Origin: JAVBJV01 sp031555315
GTDB taxonomy: Bacteria > Pseudomonadota > Alphaproteobacteria > Acetobacterales > Acetobacteraceae
DNA: 64,000 nucleotides
Reading direction: 5' to 3'
Assembly (NCBI GenBank): GCA_031555315.1
Contig: JAVBUO010000005.1
Coordinates: 186,001 to 250,000, forward strand
Both the position numbers and the translations under genes were made by a program. Shown one piece after another: positions 43,692 to 52,375 of this stretch; the first letter of the stretch is position 1; each line of letters starts with the position of its first letter. Below the pieces are notes generated by a model. It was not told the DNA's origin. It did not search any database and saw only the letters and a program-made list of their open reading frames with translations.

Positions 43692-44243
43692 ATGTCCAGG
43701 CACGTCAATGCGACCCCGGCAAAGGCCGATGCGGATGCGTCTTCGATCGAGGCATTGCGCGCGGCGTTGTCGGATCTGATCGATCTGATCGCGGCGGCCA
43801 AGACGCAGTCGGCTGTCGACGAGAACGAATTGCGCAGCCAGAAAGAGATCGCCATTGCGCGCGATGAGCTGAGCGCGGTTATTGAGCATACGGCCGAAGC
43901 GACGGAAACGATCCTCAACACCTGTGAGGAAATGGACGGTCTGGCGGACAAGCTGGAAAACCAGAATGCAATCGCCAGCGATCTGCGAGCCTGCACGGCG
44001 CGTATTTTCGAGGCCTGCACGTTCCAGGACATCACTGCCCAGCGGGTAAAAAAGGTCGTCAACGCGGTCGAGCTGATCGAGCAGCGTCTGGAAGCCATGC
44101 TGGGGGATCTCAATGCGCGGGCATCGTTGCCTGCCAAGGCGGAACCGGTGATCGACGTGAACAACCCGGCCAGTCTTCTGAATGGTCCGCAGCTTCCGGG
44201 GAAGGCGTTCGATCAGTCGGATGTGGATCTTCTGTTCGGGTAA
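43692..44243 (+). CDS. cheZ: protein phosphatase CheZ
   Basis: A 183-residue helical protein with the CheZ active-site pattern EACTFQDITAQRVKKV at about 111-126, where the Gln dephosphorylates CheY-P, and the C-terminal CheY-docking tail FDQSDVDLLFG. The long central helix (EEMDGLADKLENQN) fits the four-helix dimer. CheZ is less common in alphaproteobacteria than in gammaproteobacteria. Linkage to cheY and fliM supports the call. Confidence 0.9.
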   Translation: MSRHVNATPAKADADASSIEALRAALSDLIDLIAAAKTQSAVDENELRSQKEIAIARDELSAVIEHTAEATETILNTCEEMDGLADKLENQNAIASDLRACTARIFEACTFQDITAQRVKKVVNAVELIEQRLEAMLGDLNARASLPAKAEPVIDVNNPASLLNGPQLPGKAFDQSDVDLLFG

Positions 44244-44260
44244 ACCGCAGGCGCACCTGT

Positions 44261-45034
44261 TCAGAGGTTCTGAAGACCTGCGAGAAAATCCATCAGAATA
44301 GCGGCAACGGCTTCAGGCGCGTCGGCATGTACCCAGTGTCCCGCGCCACGGATGCGCACGAACTGTGCGTGAGGGAACATCTCGCGGATAACCGGGCGGC
44401 TGTCGGCGGTGATATAGTCGGATTTTTCTCCGGCCGCGAACAGTGTGGGGCCGCTGAACGTGCCAGCGGTTGCCGGCCAGGCTTCTACGTCCGGCAGTGC
44501 GCCGGCTATTTCCGACAATCCGATGCGCCAGTGCGGGACAGGGCCGTCGAACGCCAGGTTCTGCAGCAGAAATGCCCGTATGCCAGCATCCGGAATAGTG
44601 GCGGCGAGCGTCTGAAGGGCGCTGGCGCGCATCGTATCCGCTGTCAGGAGCAGGGCCTGCATGGCCCGGGCATAGTCGCGAAATGCCGGCGGATACGTTA
44701 CGGGGGCAATGTCCAGCACCGCCAGCCGCGCGACGAGGGCTGGCCGTGTCAGCGCCAGCCGCATGGCGACCTTGCCCCCCATCGAATGACCGACGACGGC
44801 GCATGTCGGCACCGCCATGTCGCGTAGCGTTTCGGCGACATCCTCGGCCATGGTCGCATAATTCATCATCGGGTGATGCGGACTGTCGCCGTGGTTGCGC
44901 AGATCGAGCGAGATCGTGCGAAATTTGCCGGCGAGCGGTTTCTGAATAGCGTTTAAATTACGGGCATTACCGAAAAGCCCGTGCAGCAGGACGACGGGAA
45001 AACCGGTTCCATTTTCGATGGCGTGCAGGTGCAT
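44261..45034 (-). CDS. alpha/beta fold hydrolase (YbfF-like)
   Basis: A 257-residue hydrolase. Oxyanion-side motif VVLLHGLFGNARNL, substrate loop DLRNHGDSPHH, nucleophile elbow GHSMGGKVAM (Ser at about 93) and terminal catalytic His in RGAGHWVHADAPE. These are typical of YbfF/acyl-CoA or small-ester hydrolases. The actual substrate is unknown. It is convergent with cheZ, 17 bases from its stop, and is not obviously linked to motility. Confidence 0.88.
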   Translation of the reverse strand: MHLHAIENGTGFPVVLLHGLFGNARNLNAIQKPLAGKFRTISLDLRNHGDSPHHPMMNYATMAEDVAETLRDMAVPTCAVVGHSMGGKVAMRLALTRPALVARLAVLDIAPVTYPPAFRDYARAMQALLLTADTMRASALQTLAATIPDAGIRAFLLQNLAFDGPVPHWRIGLSEIAGALPDVEAWPATAGTFSGPTLFAAGEKSDYITADSRPVIREMFPHAQFVRIRGAGHWVHADAPEAVAAILMDFLAGLQNL

Positions 45035-45109
45035 GGTGTTCGCCCATGGATGTTCGCACCTGTGTAACCTTGCCGGGTGAAAAACGGAACAGCGCGGTGG
45101 TAGTAGCGC

Positions 45110-45499
45110 TCAGGCGCGGCGGAGCCTGCGCGGGGGCGTATCCGCTGCTTCCTTGCGTTCCTGCAAACGTTCGGCCAGCACGCGGCGTTCGGCGCGGATA
45201 CGCTGGATGGTCTTTTCGGATGCCTTGATGCCGGCCAGACTCTGCCGGGTGATGGTGGCGCGGGCTGCGGCTGCGTATGTTGCCGCTTCGGCCGAGGCGA
45301 TGTCGTTTGTGGCGACAGGTAGCCAGTTCAGAAATGCGATCGGGTCCGATTTGGAGCGATCCAGAATATTTTCGGAAAGCCGCTGCACTTCCGCATGCGC
45401 ATTGGCCTCGTCACGTAAGGCGAGGGCCAGATCTGTCTCGGCGCGGTTGCGTTCGACCTTACGTAAGCGTGCCAACATGGCGAGCTGATCGTGTTTCAT
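45110..45499 (-). CDS. fliJ: FliJ-like coiled-coil protein
   Basis: A 129-residue, almost entirely helical and charged protein (KHDQLAMLARLRKVERNRAETDLALALRDE). Size, heptad pattern and ERNRAE segment resemble FliJ, the coiled-coil stalk of the flagellar ATPase FliI that escorts export chaperones. The family is weakly conserved and fliI is not adjacent, so the assignment rests on structure and on lying near fliM-cheY-cheZ. It may instead be an unrelated coiled-coil protein. Confidence 0.45.
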   Translation of the reverse strand: MKHDQLAMLARLRKVERNRAETDLALALRDEANAHAEVQRLSENILDRSKSDPIAFLNWLPVATNDIASAEAATYAAAARATITRQSLAGIKASEKTIQRIRAERRVLAERLQERKEAADTPPRRLRRA

Positions 45500-45654
45500 G
45501 ATCCAGGCCAGATATGATGCTGCTTATCTTATAAAGGACGGATATTTATGATTTATTGCTTCAACGCGGTGATCATACAAATACTGGCATGCAAAAAGCG
45601 TTAAGGGCTTTGCGTTAGACTGAACCGTCAATAATAATTCGGTACTTTGTTGTG

Positions 45655-46716
45655 ATGCACGGGTGGCAGGCTGGCGATTTGGCGGGTTCGGTAGGGCGGC
45701 GCACTTTGGTGCATGCGATGGCGTTGGCGCTGGTCTTGCCGCAGGCCCGGCGCGGCTGGGCATCCGAGCATGGGGCCCCCGAGAGCGAGAGACCGCTATC
45801 GCCCAGCGGGGCGATGGAGTGGGCGACCGGACCGCGGGATGGCGACTGGTTTTCCATCGCCAACGGCCTCGTCACGCTGATGCAGGACGAGAATCTCGGG
45901 GTGGCGATGCGCGTGGTGCCCGGTATCGGCTCCGTCAACCCGACACGGGTGCAGATGGAGACGTCGAAGCTGGCGCTGTGCTGGGATTTTCTGGCGTATG
46001 CCGCGTTCAGGGGCGAGGCGCCGTACCAACTTCCGCACGACAAACTGCGTTCACTCGGGCACGGTTATACGGCGACGCGGCATTACCTTGTCGCGGCAAG
46101 CGGGTGCGGGCCGGATGATCTGCCGTCGATTCTGTCGTACCGGCAGGCGCGGATCGGCATCCCGGTCCGCAATTCGGTCGAGGATATGGCCTGGCGGCGT
46201 ATCCTGGCATTTTACAACACGCAGCCCGAGGCGCTGCATGCCGCCGGCCTGCGCTTTCGGACCGGTTCCCACGACGATCTGATTGCGGCGTGGAACGACC
46301 GCAGGGTCGACTACCTCTATCTGGCGCCGTTCCGGAACATGCAGATTCTCGAGGAAATTTCACAGGGGTGCCGCGCCGCGCGGCTGGTGTCGTTTCCGCC
46401 GGAAGTCATTGCGCATCTGGCCGGGTTTTCGAGCCAGTGCATCGCCAAGGATACATACCCGGCGCTGCAGAGCGCGGACGTGCTGGTTCCCGCCTGTGAA
46501 AGCACGCTTCTGGTCGCCGATACATTTCCTGAAGAGACCGCATACAGACTGGTGCAGTGTCTGGTCAGAAACGCAGGTGCCCGGCTCGGGCGCATTCACC
46601 CGGCTCTGCTGGCCTTCACTCCGGCCGAAGCGGCGCGGGATCCGGTCGTGCCCTTGCATCCGGGAGCGGCGCGGGCGTTGGCGGAAGGGGGTTCCGCGCC
46701 GCCCGTGCCGGCATGA
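45655..46716 (+). CDS. TAXI-family (TRAP) solute-binding protein
   Basis: A 353-residue periplasmic receptor. The N-terminus is long, with GRRTLVHAMALALVL; the twin Arg might indicate Tat export. The family part is WATGPRDGDWFSIANGLVTLM with VVPGIGSVNPTRVQMETSKLALCWDFLAYAAFRG, typical of TAXI receptors. TAXI proteins deliver solutes to TRAP membrane subunits; none is visible nearby, so this one is an orphan here. GTG 45652 directly precedes ATG 45655 and could also be used. The substrate is unknown. Confidence 0.75.
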   Translation: MHGWQAGDLAGSVGRRTLVHAMALALVLPQARRGWASEHGAPESERPLSPSGAMEWATGPRDGDWFSIANGLVTLMQDENLGVAMRVVPGIGSVNPTRVQMETSKLALCWDFLAYAAFRGEAPYQLPHDKLRSLGHGYTATRHYLVAASGCGPDDLPSILSYRQARIGIPVRNSVEDMAWRRILAFYNTQPEALHAAGLRFRTGSHDDLIAAWNDRRVDYLYLAPFRNMQILEEISQGCRAARLVSFPPEVIAHLAGFSSQCIAKDTYPALQSADVLVPACESTLLVADTFPEETAYRLVQCLVRNAGARLGRIHPALLAFTPAEAARDPVVPLHPGAARALAEGGSAPPVPA

Positions 46717-46734
46717 TGCAGCCTTGTTCGTTGC

Positions 46735-47154
46735 TCAGCGTGCCGGAGGGGCGCGCAGGTCCAGCGGCCGCGTGACGGGCGATCCGAAAGGCGCGACCGT
46801 TCCGGCCGGCGGCTGTGGTACGTAATAAGAATCCGGAGCGGTGGGATGAGGCATTGCTCCGGGCAATACCGGCGCAGCGACTGTATCAGGGACGGGCAGA
46901 TTACGCAGCACGGTGTCGGCGGTTTCTTGCCCGGTCTGTTCGATCTGACGGAACAGGTCGCTGATTTCGGCTTGATGGCGTGCGTTCAGCACCACGATGC
47001 CGGCAGCCAGAACGATCGACACGCAGGCCAGCGCGAGCAGATACCAGCGCACACGCCCCAGCACGCGCTGCGCGCTGCCGTTTGCCTCGATCAGCCAGTC
47101 GATCTTGTCTTCCAGGCGGTCGAGCGCGCTCTGCGTGTCGGGGGGCTGGGTCAT
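46735..47154 (-). CDS. single-pass membrane hypothetical protein
   Basis: A 139-residue protein. Residues 1-37 are cytoplasmic with a short coiled coil (ALDRLEDKIDWLIEANGSAQ), 38-59 are a membrane helix, and the rest is a Pro-rich periplasmic tail. I recognise no family. The ATG overlaps the GST stop by four bases, so the pair is co-translated. Confidence 0.6.
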   Translation of the reverse strand: MTQPPDTQSALDRLEDKIDWLIEANGSAQRVLGRVRWYLLALACVSIVLAAGIVVLNARHQAEISDLFRQIEQTGQETADTVLRNLPVPDTVAAPVLPGAMPHPTAPDSYYVPQPPAGTVAPFGSPVTRPLDLRAPPAR

Positions 47155-47774
47155 GTCATCGGGTTGGCGACGTGTTTGGCAAAGGCCGGACGTGATTTCA
47201 GGCGTTCATACCACGCCGCCAGAGACGGTAGGGCAGGGCGTGCGATATCGAAGCTGAACCAGCGGTGCACGTGCACGCCGCAGGCGATGTCGGCCAAGGT
47301 GAACGCATCGCCGGCGACGAAGGCATGGCGGGTCAACTCAACTTCCAGAAGTCCCCAGAAACGGCCCAGATCGTCGCGGGCTTTTTCGATAGCGGTCATG
47401 TCGCGTTTGGCGGGTTCGGTGCGCACCAAACCCATGAACACCACGCGCTGCGGGGCGCTCAGCACCGTCTGCTGCCAGTCCATCCACTGGTCCACGCGCG
47501 CCCGCGCCCGCGGATCCCGCGGCCACAGTGGTGTTTCCGGCGCATGCATACTGGCCAGATAACGCAGAATCGCGTTGCTTTCGAACAGGGTGAAATCGTC
47601 TTCCTGCAAGACCGGCACCAGACGCATCGGATTCATGTTCTGGTATTCCGGCGTGTCGGTGCCGCCGAACGGGCCGCCGACGTCGCGCCGTTCATAGGGC
47701 AGGTCCAATTCCTCCAGCAGCCAGACGACTTTCATCACGTTCGAGGAATTGGCGCGTCCCCAGAGAATACGCAT
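47151..47774 (-). CDS. glutathione S-transferase
   Basis: A complete 207-residue GST. The N-terminal thioredoxin-fold domain carries WGRANSSNVMKVVWLLEELDLPYERRD and the glutathione-binding RLVPVLQEDDFTLFESNAILRYLA; the C-terminal helical domain has AFVAGDAFTLADIACGVHVHRWF. It should conjugate or reduce small electrophiles. ATG 47774 begins at the domain start; the longer frame to 47858 is not needed. It overlaps the next gene by four bases. Confidence 0.93.
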   Translation of the reverse strand: MRILWGRANSSNVMKVVWLLEELDLPYERRDVGGPFGGTDTPEYQNMNPMRLVPVLQEDDFTLFESNAILRYLASMHAPETPLWPRDPRARARVDQWMDWQQTVLSAPQRVVFMGLVRTEPAKRDMTAIEKARDDLGRFWGLLEVELTRHAFVAGDAFTLADIACGVHVHRWFSFDIARPALPSLAAWYERLKSRPAFAKHVANPMT

Positions 47775-47889
47775 GTCACTGTTCCTGATCCGGTTATGCG
47801 TGGTATTATAACAAACTCTATGGATATTGATCATAATCGCGTGACCGCGCCAGTGCATTCATATCCGGTGCAGACGGGAAAGAATTGCG

Positions 47890-48435
47890 ATGAACACTAT
47901 AAGCCGGCTGTTTTCGGTATTGTCCTCGGTGCGATGGGTGGGGTTTACCTGTGCGGCGCTTTCGGCGGCCGCTGTCGGGCTGGCTGTGTGGTCGGAACAG
48001 GCGTTGGGGCTGATTCCTTGCGCGCTCTGTCTGTGGGAGCGCTGGCCGTACCGTGTGGCTGTGGTGTTCGGCCTGCTGGCGTTTCTTTTGCCGCCCAGAT
48101 ACGGGCGCTGGGCCGTTCTGGGGCTGGTTGCGCTGTTTTTGGCGGAAATCGCTCTGGGTGTTTTACACGTCGGCGTGGAGTTCGGGTGGTGGCGCTCGCC
48201 GCTGCCGTCCTGTAACGCGCCGGATATCTCCGGCGTGACCAGTGCCGAAGAATTGTTCAACAGGCTGCCGTTGCGTCCGGCAAAACCGTGTGACGAACCA
48301 GCCTATCTTGTTCCGGGGCTACCGGTTTCCATGGCCGCCATGAATCTGCTGTTCGCAGTGTTCATGGCGGCCATGGCCGGGCTGGGCTTCATATGCGGCA
48401 GGAGAACCCGCATCCCGCCCGTAAGCGGTCGGTGA
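47890..48435 (+). CDS. dsbB: disulfide bond formation protein DsbB
   Basis: DsbB (181 residues) reoxidises DsbA with quinone. It has four membrane helices and two redox pairs: Cys 44 and Cys 47 in PCALCLWERWPY (CxxC), and Cys 108 (PSCNAP) with Cys 134 (KPCDEP) in the periplasmic loop. All four essential cysteines are present. dsbA is not in the window. The start is ATG 47890. Confidence 0.92.
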   Translation: MNTISRLFSVLSSVRWVGFTCAALSAAAVGLAVWSEQALGLIPCALCLWERWPYRVAVVFGLLAFLLPPRYGRWAVLGLVALFLAEIALGVLHVGVEFGWWRSPLPSCNAPDISGVTSAEELFNRLPLRPAKPCDEPAYLVPGLPVSMAAMNLLFAVFMAAMAGLGFICGRRTRIPPVSGR

Positions 48436-48445
48436 GAGGTCGCAG

Positions 48446-48820
48446 TTAGCCGGCGGCAGCGGCCGAGGCGTTGGCGCGGGCAACCTGGCTGGCCAGACCT
48501 TCCATGATGTCGCGATTGACGGTGATCACCGGCTCCAGCGGCATATCGGTGCCGATAGCCTTGTAGGAGTAGTCCTGCGCGAAATACGCGACCCGCAGCA
48601 GTGATTTCTTGACGTCGTCCGGCAGCTTGTTGTCCGGTGACATCAGGTCGTTCTGCAGCAGCGACCACAGGCGCAGATTGCGCTGCAAGGCGCTGGCCCG
48701 CAGAGCCGTATTGTTCCCGGCTGTTTCCAGTGCATTGTTGACGAAATTGAACGCCCGTATTTCCAGGGCAGCAGGCGTTTCAACCATGCTCTGTGTCGAC
48801 AGGTAACGGCGATAAGACAT
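48446..48820 (-). CDS. flaF: flagellin synthesis regulator FlaF
   Basis: A 124-residue helical protein with the FlaF pattern ETPAALEIRAFNFVNNALE, ALQRNLRLWSLLQNDLMSPDNKLPDDVKKSLL and VNRDIMEGL. In alphaproteobacteria FlaF (with FlbT) controls flagellin production and secretion. It is encoded downstream of the flagellin gene on the same strand, the normal arrangement, separated by a terminator. flbT is not seen adjacent. Confidence 0.93.
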   Translation of the reverse strand: MSYRRYLSTQSMVETPAALEIRAFNFVNNALETAGNNTALRASALQRNLRLWSLLQNDLMSPDNKLPDDVKKSLLRVAYFAQDYSYKAIGTDMPLEPVITVNRDIMEGLASQVARANASAAAAG

Positions 48821-48937
48821 TTGGAGTCCTCTTTGGCAGAAGGTGTTGATGAGACCGGTTATCCGAGTGAAGGTCGTGAATTCAGATTTTCGCCGAAGAA
48901 GTTGAAAATTCCACTAACGGTCTGATCCAATTGTATA

Positions 48938-48971
48938 ATAAAAGCCGCACCCTTGCGGATGCGGCTTTTAT
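48938..48971 (-). terminator. terminator of the flagellin gene
   Basis: A perfect 12-bp inverted repeat (48938-48949 and 48960-48971, 10-base loop). Read on the minus strand the stem ends in GCGGCTTTTATTAT, so the T-rich tail follows the flagellin stop by about 20 bases. It separates flagellin from flaF. Confidence 0.85.
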
Positions 48972-48991
48972 AAATGGTGCTGGTCCGTCAA

Positions 48992-50167
48992 TTAGCCACG
49001 GAACAGCGAGGTCAGGCTCTGCGAGTTCTGGTTGGCGATCGACAGCGACTGCACTGCCAGCTGCTGCTTGGTCTGCAGCGCCGTCAGCTTGGCGCTTTCT
49101 TCGGCGAGGTCGGCGTCGACCAGCGCGCCCAGACCTTCCTTCAGGCTGTCCTGCAGCGCCTTCGAGAAGTCCTGCATGCCTTCCACCTGGCTGCTGGCGG
49201 CACCGAGCGTGGCCATTTTCGTGCCGAGCAGGTTGATCGCCGCGTCAATGGTGTCAACCGCTGTATCGGCCGATGCGTTCACGGCCGCAACGGTGGCGCC
49301 GGTACCGGCACTGGTTGTCGCCGTGACCGAGGCGGCGGTATCCAGCGCGCCAGTGACGATCAGCTTGTTGCCTTCGACGCGCGCGCCGAAGCCAGCGTTC
49401 TTGATCGCATCGGCCATCGCGTTCAGGCCTTCCATCGGCGACTGGGTGGCCGCATCGTACTGCACGTCCCGAACCGTGGTGGTGTCGGTCGGCTGTGAAG
49501 TCAGCGTGGCGGTCCCGTCGTTGAATTCGAACGTGTGGGTCTTGCCATCCTTGCCGACCAGCGAGATCGCGTCGCCGTTGGCGAACGCCATAGTTTGGTC
49601 GAATGTGACGCTCATCTGTCCCTGGTCGACCGTCAGGCCGGCAAGGCCGAGGCCCGATGCGGTCGAGTCCTGGTTGCCGATCGAAATCGTCGAACCGCTC
49701 AGATCCTTGATGACGCCGAGCGCGGTGTTGGTCACCCCGGCCGGCGCATTGCTGGCATCGACCAGCAGGTTCACACCGTTGTACACCGAGCTCTTGGCAA
49801 AGCCATCGATGTTGTCCAGCGCGTTTTTGATCTGTTCGTTGATCTTGGCGACGTCCAGACCCTGCTGCGAGCCTTTCAGAACGGTCTCCTTCAGCTTGCC
49901 GAGTTCGTCACTGATCTGCTTGATACCGGTGTTGGCGGTGCTCAGCGTCGCCTTGCCGAAGGCGAGGCTGTCTTTCACGGCGTCCATGCCCTTGATGTCG
50001 GCGCGCATCTTCTGCGTGATCGCGAATACGGCCGGATCGTCTTTCGCCTGGTTGATCTTCAGGCCTGTTTCAACGCGCGCCTGGGTCTTCTGCATGTCGT
50101 TCGAAATTGTGTTCAGCGAACGAACCGCTGCCATCGCGCTGGAGTTGGTATTGATCGAGAAGGTCAT
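48992..50167 (-). CDS. fliC: flagellin
   Basis: A 391-residue filament protein. The N-terminal D0/D1 helix reads INTNSSAMAAVRSLNTISNDMQKTQARVETGLKINQAKDDPAVFAI, and the C-terminal helix ends VDADLAEESAKLTALQTKQQLAVQSLSIANQNSQSLTSLFRG. The central variable domain (about 170-290) is Thr/Ala rich. There is no signal peptide, as expected for type III export. A TTAACC half-site (complement 50304-50309) lies about 140 bases upstream, possibly a CtrA half-box. Paired with flaF. Confidence 0.96.
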   Translation of the reverse strand: MTFSINTNSSAMAAVRSLNTISNDMQKTQARVETGLKINQAKDDPAVFAITQKMRADIKGMDAVKDSLAFGKATLSTANTGIKQISDELGKLKETVLKGSQQGLDVAKINEQIKNALDNIDGFAKSSVYNGVNLLVDASNAPAGVTNTALGVIKDLSGSTISIGNQDSTASGLGLAGLTVDQGQMSVTFDQTMAFANGDAISLVGKDGKTHTFEFNDGTATLTSQPTDTTTVRDVQYDAATQSPMEGLNAMADAIKNAGFGARVEGNKLIVTGALDTAASVTATTSAGTGATVAAVNASADTAVDTIDAAINLLGTKMATLGAASSQVEGMQDFSKALQDSLKEGLGALVDADLAEESAKLTALQTKQQLAVQSLSIANQNSQSLTSLFRG

Positions 50168-50412
50168 TGCTCTAAAGCCCCGTTGATGTTCTTCGGGTTG
50201 AGATTAGCTATGCACGACCATCGCACATGCCCGGGATTTTCCCTTCAGCTCCAGCCGATGCTTAGAGCTTGTCGCGGAGCATGCCGAAACTTTCCTGATG
50301 AAAGGTTAAGATTTCTGTTTTTATGTACAGTTCAGGGAACACGCGAACACCACCGCGCCACCAGTGCGATGGTGTCGTCGAACAAAGGTAAATCTGCAAT
50401 TAACGCCGACGG

Positions 50413-51348
50413 TCAGTCGCGGCCGATAGCCGCCATCAGTTCGGTCCATTCGCGTTTGGAAAGACCGCTGCCGGGCTGTTCCACCGCTTCACCTGCCAGC
50501 ATGCGTTTGACGATCGTCATCATCTGTGCCGACAGGGTCACAGCGCCCAGCCGGTAGTCGCAGAATGCCTGATAGGTGACCGGCGTCCACGCCTTCACGG
50601 TTTCCATCATCGCTTCGGCATAGACACGGATTTCGTATTGCGCATGCGGGTCGGCGCGCAGCGACAGGAAATGCAGCAGGTTGTGCAGATCCGTTTTCCA
50701 GTACCACTGCGTGTAGGTGTTCAACGTCAGGTTCATGCGCGCCAGTTCGCGTGCCAGGCCCTGGTGGCTTTCGTTCTGCACGTTGCCGTCTTCGTCTTCG
50801 TTCAGCATTTCGGCGTAATGGTCGTAGCAGCGCGTGGCGTCCTCGCGCAGCAGGTCCATCACGCGCGCGGCTTCAGCGCCGCTCAGCACATCGCCGCGGC
50901 CCTGACGGTTCTGCGATGACTGCGCGGCCAGCTGGTCGGGGGCGGGCAGGTAGAATTCGCGATCCAGAATGGAGTACCGGGCCGAATATTCATTCACGTT
51001 TGCGGTGCGGTGGCGGATCCACTGACGCGCCACGAAGATCGGCAATTTCACATGGTATTTGATCTCGCACATCTCGAACGGGGTCGAATGGCGATGGCGC
51101 AGCAGATAGCGGATCAGGCCGGTATCCTCGTTCGCCTTGCGGGTGCCGCGGCCATAGGAGACGCGCGCCGCCTGCACCACGGCGGCATCGTCGCCCATGT
51201 AATCGACGACGCGGACAAAACCGTGGTCCAGCACCGGCAGCGGTTTGAACAGCAGCGCTTCCAGCTCCGGAACGGTCGGGCGGATGGTTTCGGTGCGCAC
51301 GGCGCGGGCGGCTTCGATCTCGGCGATCTGACTGTCTGAGAGGCTCAT
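50413..51348 (-). CDS. thyX: flavin-dependent thymidylate synthase ThyX
   Basis: ThyX makes dTMP using FAD and methylene-tetrahydrofolate, replacing ThyA. The 311-residue product has the ThyX signature RHRTANVNEYSARYS at about 112-126, with HRHSTPFEMCEIKYHVKLPIFVARQW before it and LRADPHAQYEIRVYAEAM later. It is longer than the shortest ThyX proteins but within range. It is divergent from ssrA. Confidence 0.96.
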   Translation of the reverse strand: MSLSDSQIAEIEAARAVRTETIRPTVPELEALLFKPLPVLDHGFVRVVDYMGDDAAVVQAARVSYGRGTRKANEDTGLIRYLLRHRHSTPFEMCEIKYHVKLPIFVARQWIRHRTANVNEYSARYSILDREFYLPAPDQLAAQSSQNRQGRGDVLSGAEAARVMDLLREDATRCYDHYAEMLNEDEDGNVQNESHQGLARELARMNLTLNTYTQWYWKTDLHNLLHFLSLRADPHAQYEIRVYAEAMMETVKAWTPVTYQAFCDYRLGAVTLSAQMMTIVKRMLAGEAVEQPGSGLSKREWTELMAAIGRD

Positions 51349-51424
51349 GTACTCTTCTTAGCCGACCCTTTTTGCGATTCGAACCTGTCGGGGCTTCAAT
51401 ACGGCGCTGTGCCACGCTATATAT

Positions 51425-51700
51425 GCAGCGTCGGCTTGCCGACTATGGCGATAAACGGTGCGTGGAATAATCGTTGTGGACCCGGGGGCGGTACCCGGCG
51501 CCTCCACCATTTATGGGGGCGAAATAGGCTCGACACGCGTGGTAAAGACCCACTTTTCGCTCGGCATTGTACCGCCGTTATCGGGCTATTTTTACAAGTG
51601 CCAACGATAACAGCCGCGAGGCTGTGGCGCTCGCTGCCTAACAAAAACAGGTAAGCGCGGCTCGGGGGGTGCCGGGCAACAGAAACCCCCTACTTCATAT
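51425..51700 (+). ncRNA. ssrA: tmRNA, circularly permuted two-piece form
   Basis: The gene has the permuted order found in alphaproteobacteria: the 3' (acceptor) piece comes first and ends in CGCCTCC-A-CCA (CCA at 51507-51509), then a five-base spacer, then the 5' (coding) piece starting GGGGGCGAAATAGGCTCGAC at 51515. GGGGGCG pairs with CGCCTCC to form the split acceptor stem. The tag frame at 51600-51641 encodes ANDNSREAVALAA followed by TAA. Pseudoknot-like G-rich/C-rich tracts follow (about 51660-51692). The exact outer ends are estimates. sspB lies directly downstream. Confidence 0.9.
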
Positions 51701-51771
51701 GGTACTGCTTGGGCCTTTACCTTTGTGCTGGCCGCGCTATCTATGCGAGCCGAAAAATCCAAGGGGATCAA

Positions 51772-52296
51772 ATGGCTGAAAACGCGTTGCCACCGGAAAG
51801 CCAGCTACCTTACGCCGAATGGACAGAAGAGGCGTTGCGCCATGTTGTCGTTCGGGCGCTGGAACATGCGGCGCAGCATGGGCTGCCTGGCGAGCATCAC
51901 TATTATGTGACATTCCGTACCGATTACCCGGGTGTGCTGATTCCGCCGCGGCTGAAAACCCAGTACCCGCAGGAAATGACGATCGTCCTGCAACACCAGT
52001 TCTGGGACCTGAAGGTCGATGAGGAGGCCGACATGTTCAGTGTCGGCCTGTCGTTTGGCGGCGTCCCGGCCGTGCTGGCGATCCCGCTGGCGGCGATTAC
52101 CGGATTTTCCGACCCGCTGATCCGCTATACGTTACGCTTCAGCGCCCCCGAGGCATTGCCCGAGGACGAACTGGGCGATGGTGAACTGACCGAAGACGAG
52201 GTGAAGATTGCGGCCGGTGGCACGCCGGCGGAAGAGGCACCGCAGATCGTCAGCCTGGATGCATTCCGCAAGCGGACGGCACCGCCGAAGGAATGA
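51772..52296 (+). CDS. sspB: ClpXP adaptor SspB (alphaproteobacterial type)
   Basis: A 174-residue SspB family protein that hands ssrA-tagged polypeptides to ClpXP. The core reads HYYVTFRTDYPGVLIPPRLKTQYPQEMTIVLQHQFWDL and VGLSFGGVPAVLAIPLAAITGFSDP, typical of the alpha-class SspB; the C-terminal tail IVSLDAFRK is the likely ClpX-binding motif. ATG 51772 is chosen (AAGGGGA before it). It is adjacent to ssrA, which encodes the tag it recognises. Confidence 0.93.
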   Translation: MAENALPPESQLPYAEWTEEALRHVVVRALEHAAQHGLPGEHHYYVTFRTDYPGVLIPPRLKTQYPQEMTIVLQHQFWDLKVDEEADMFSVGLSFGGVPAVLAIPLAAITGFSDPLIRYTLRFSAPEALPEDELGDGELTEDEVKIAAGGTPAEEAPQIVSLDAFRKRTAPPKE

Positions 52297-52375
52297 TGCC
52301 GATAGATGATAAGCCGCCATACTGAATGGCGACAAATTATTTGTCGGCAGATCATATGTCTATTGGGGGATAGAA

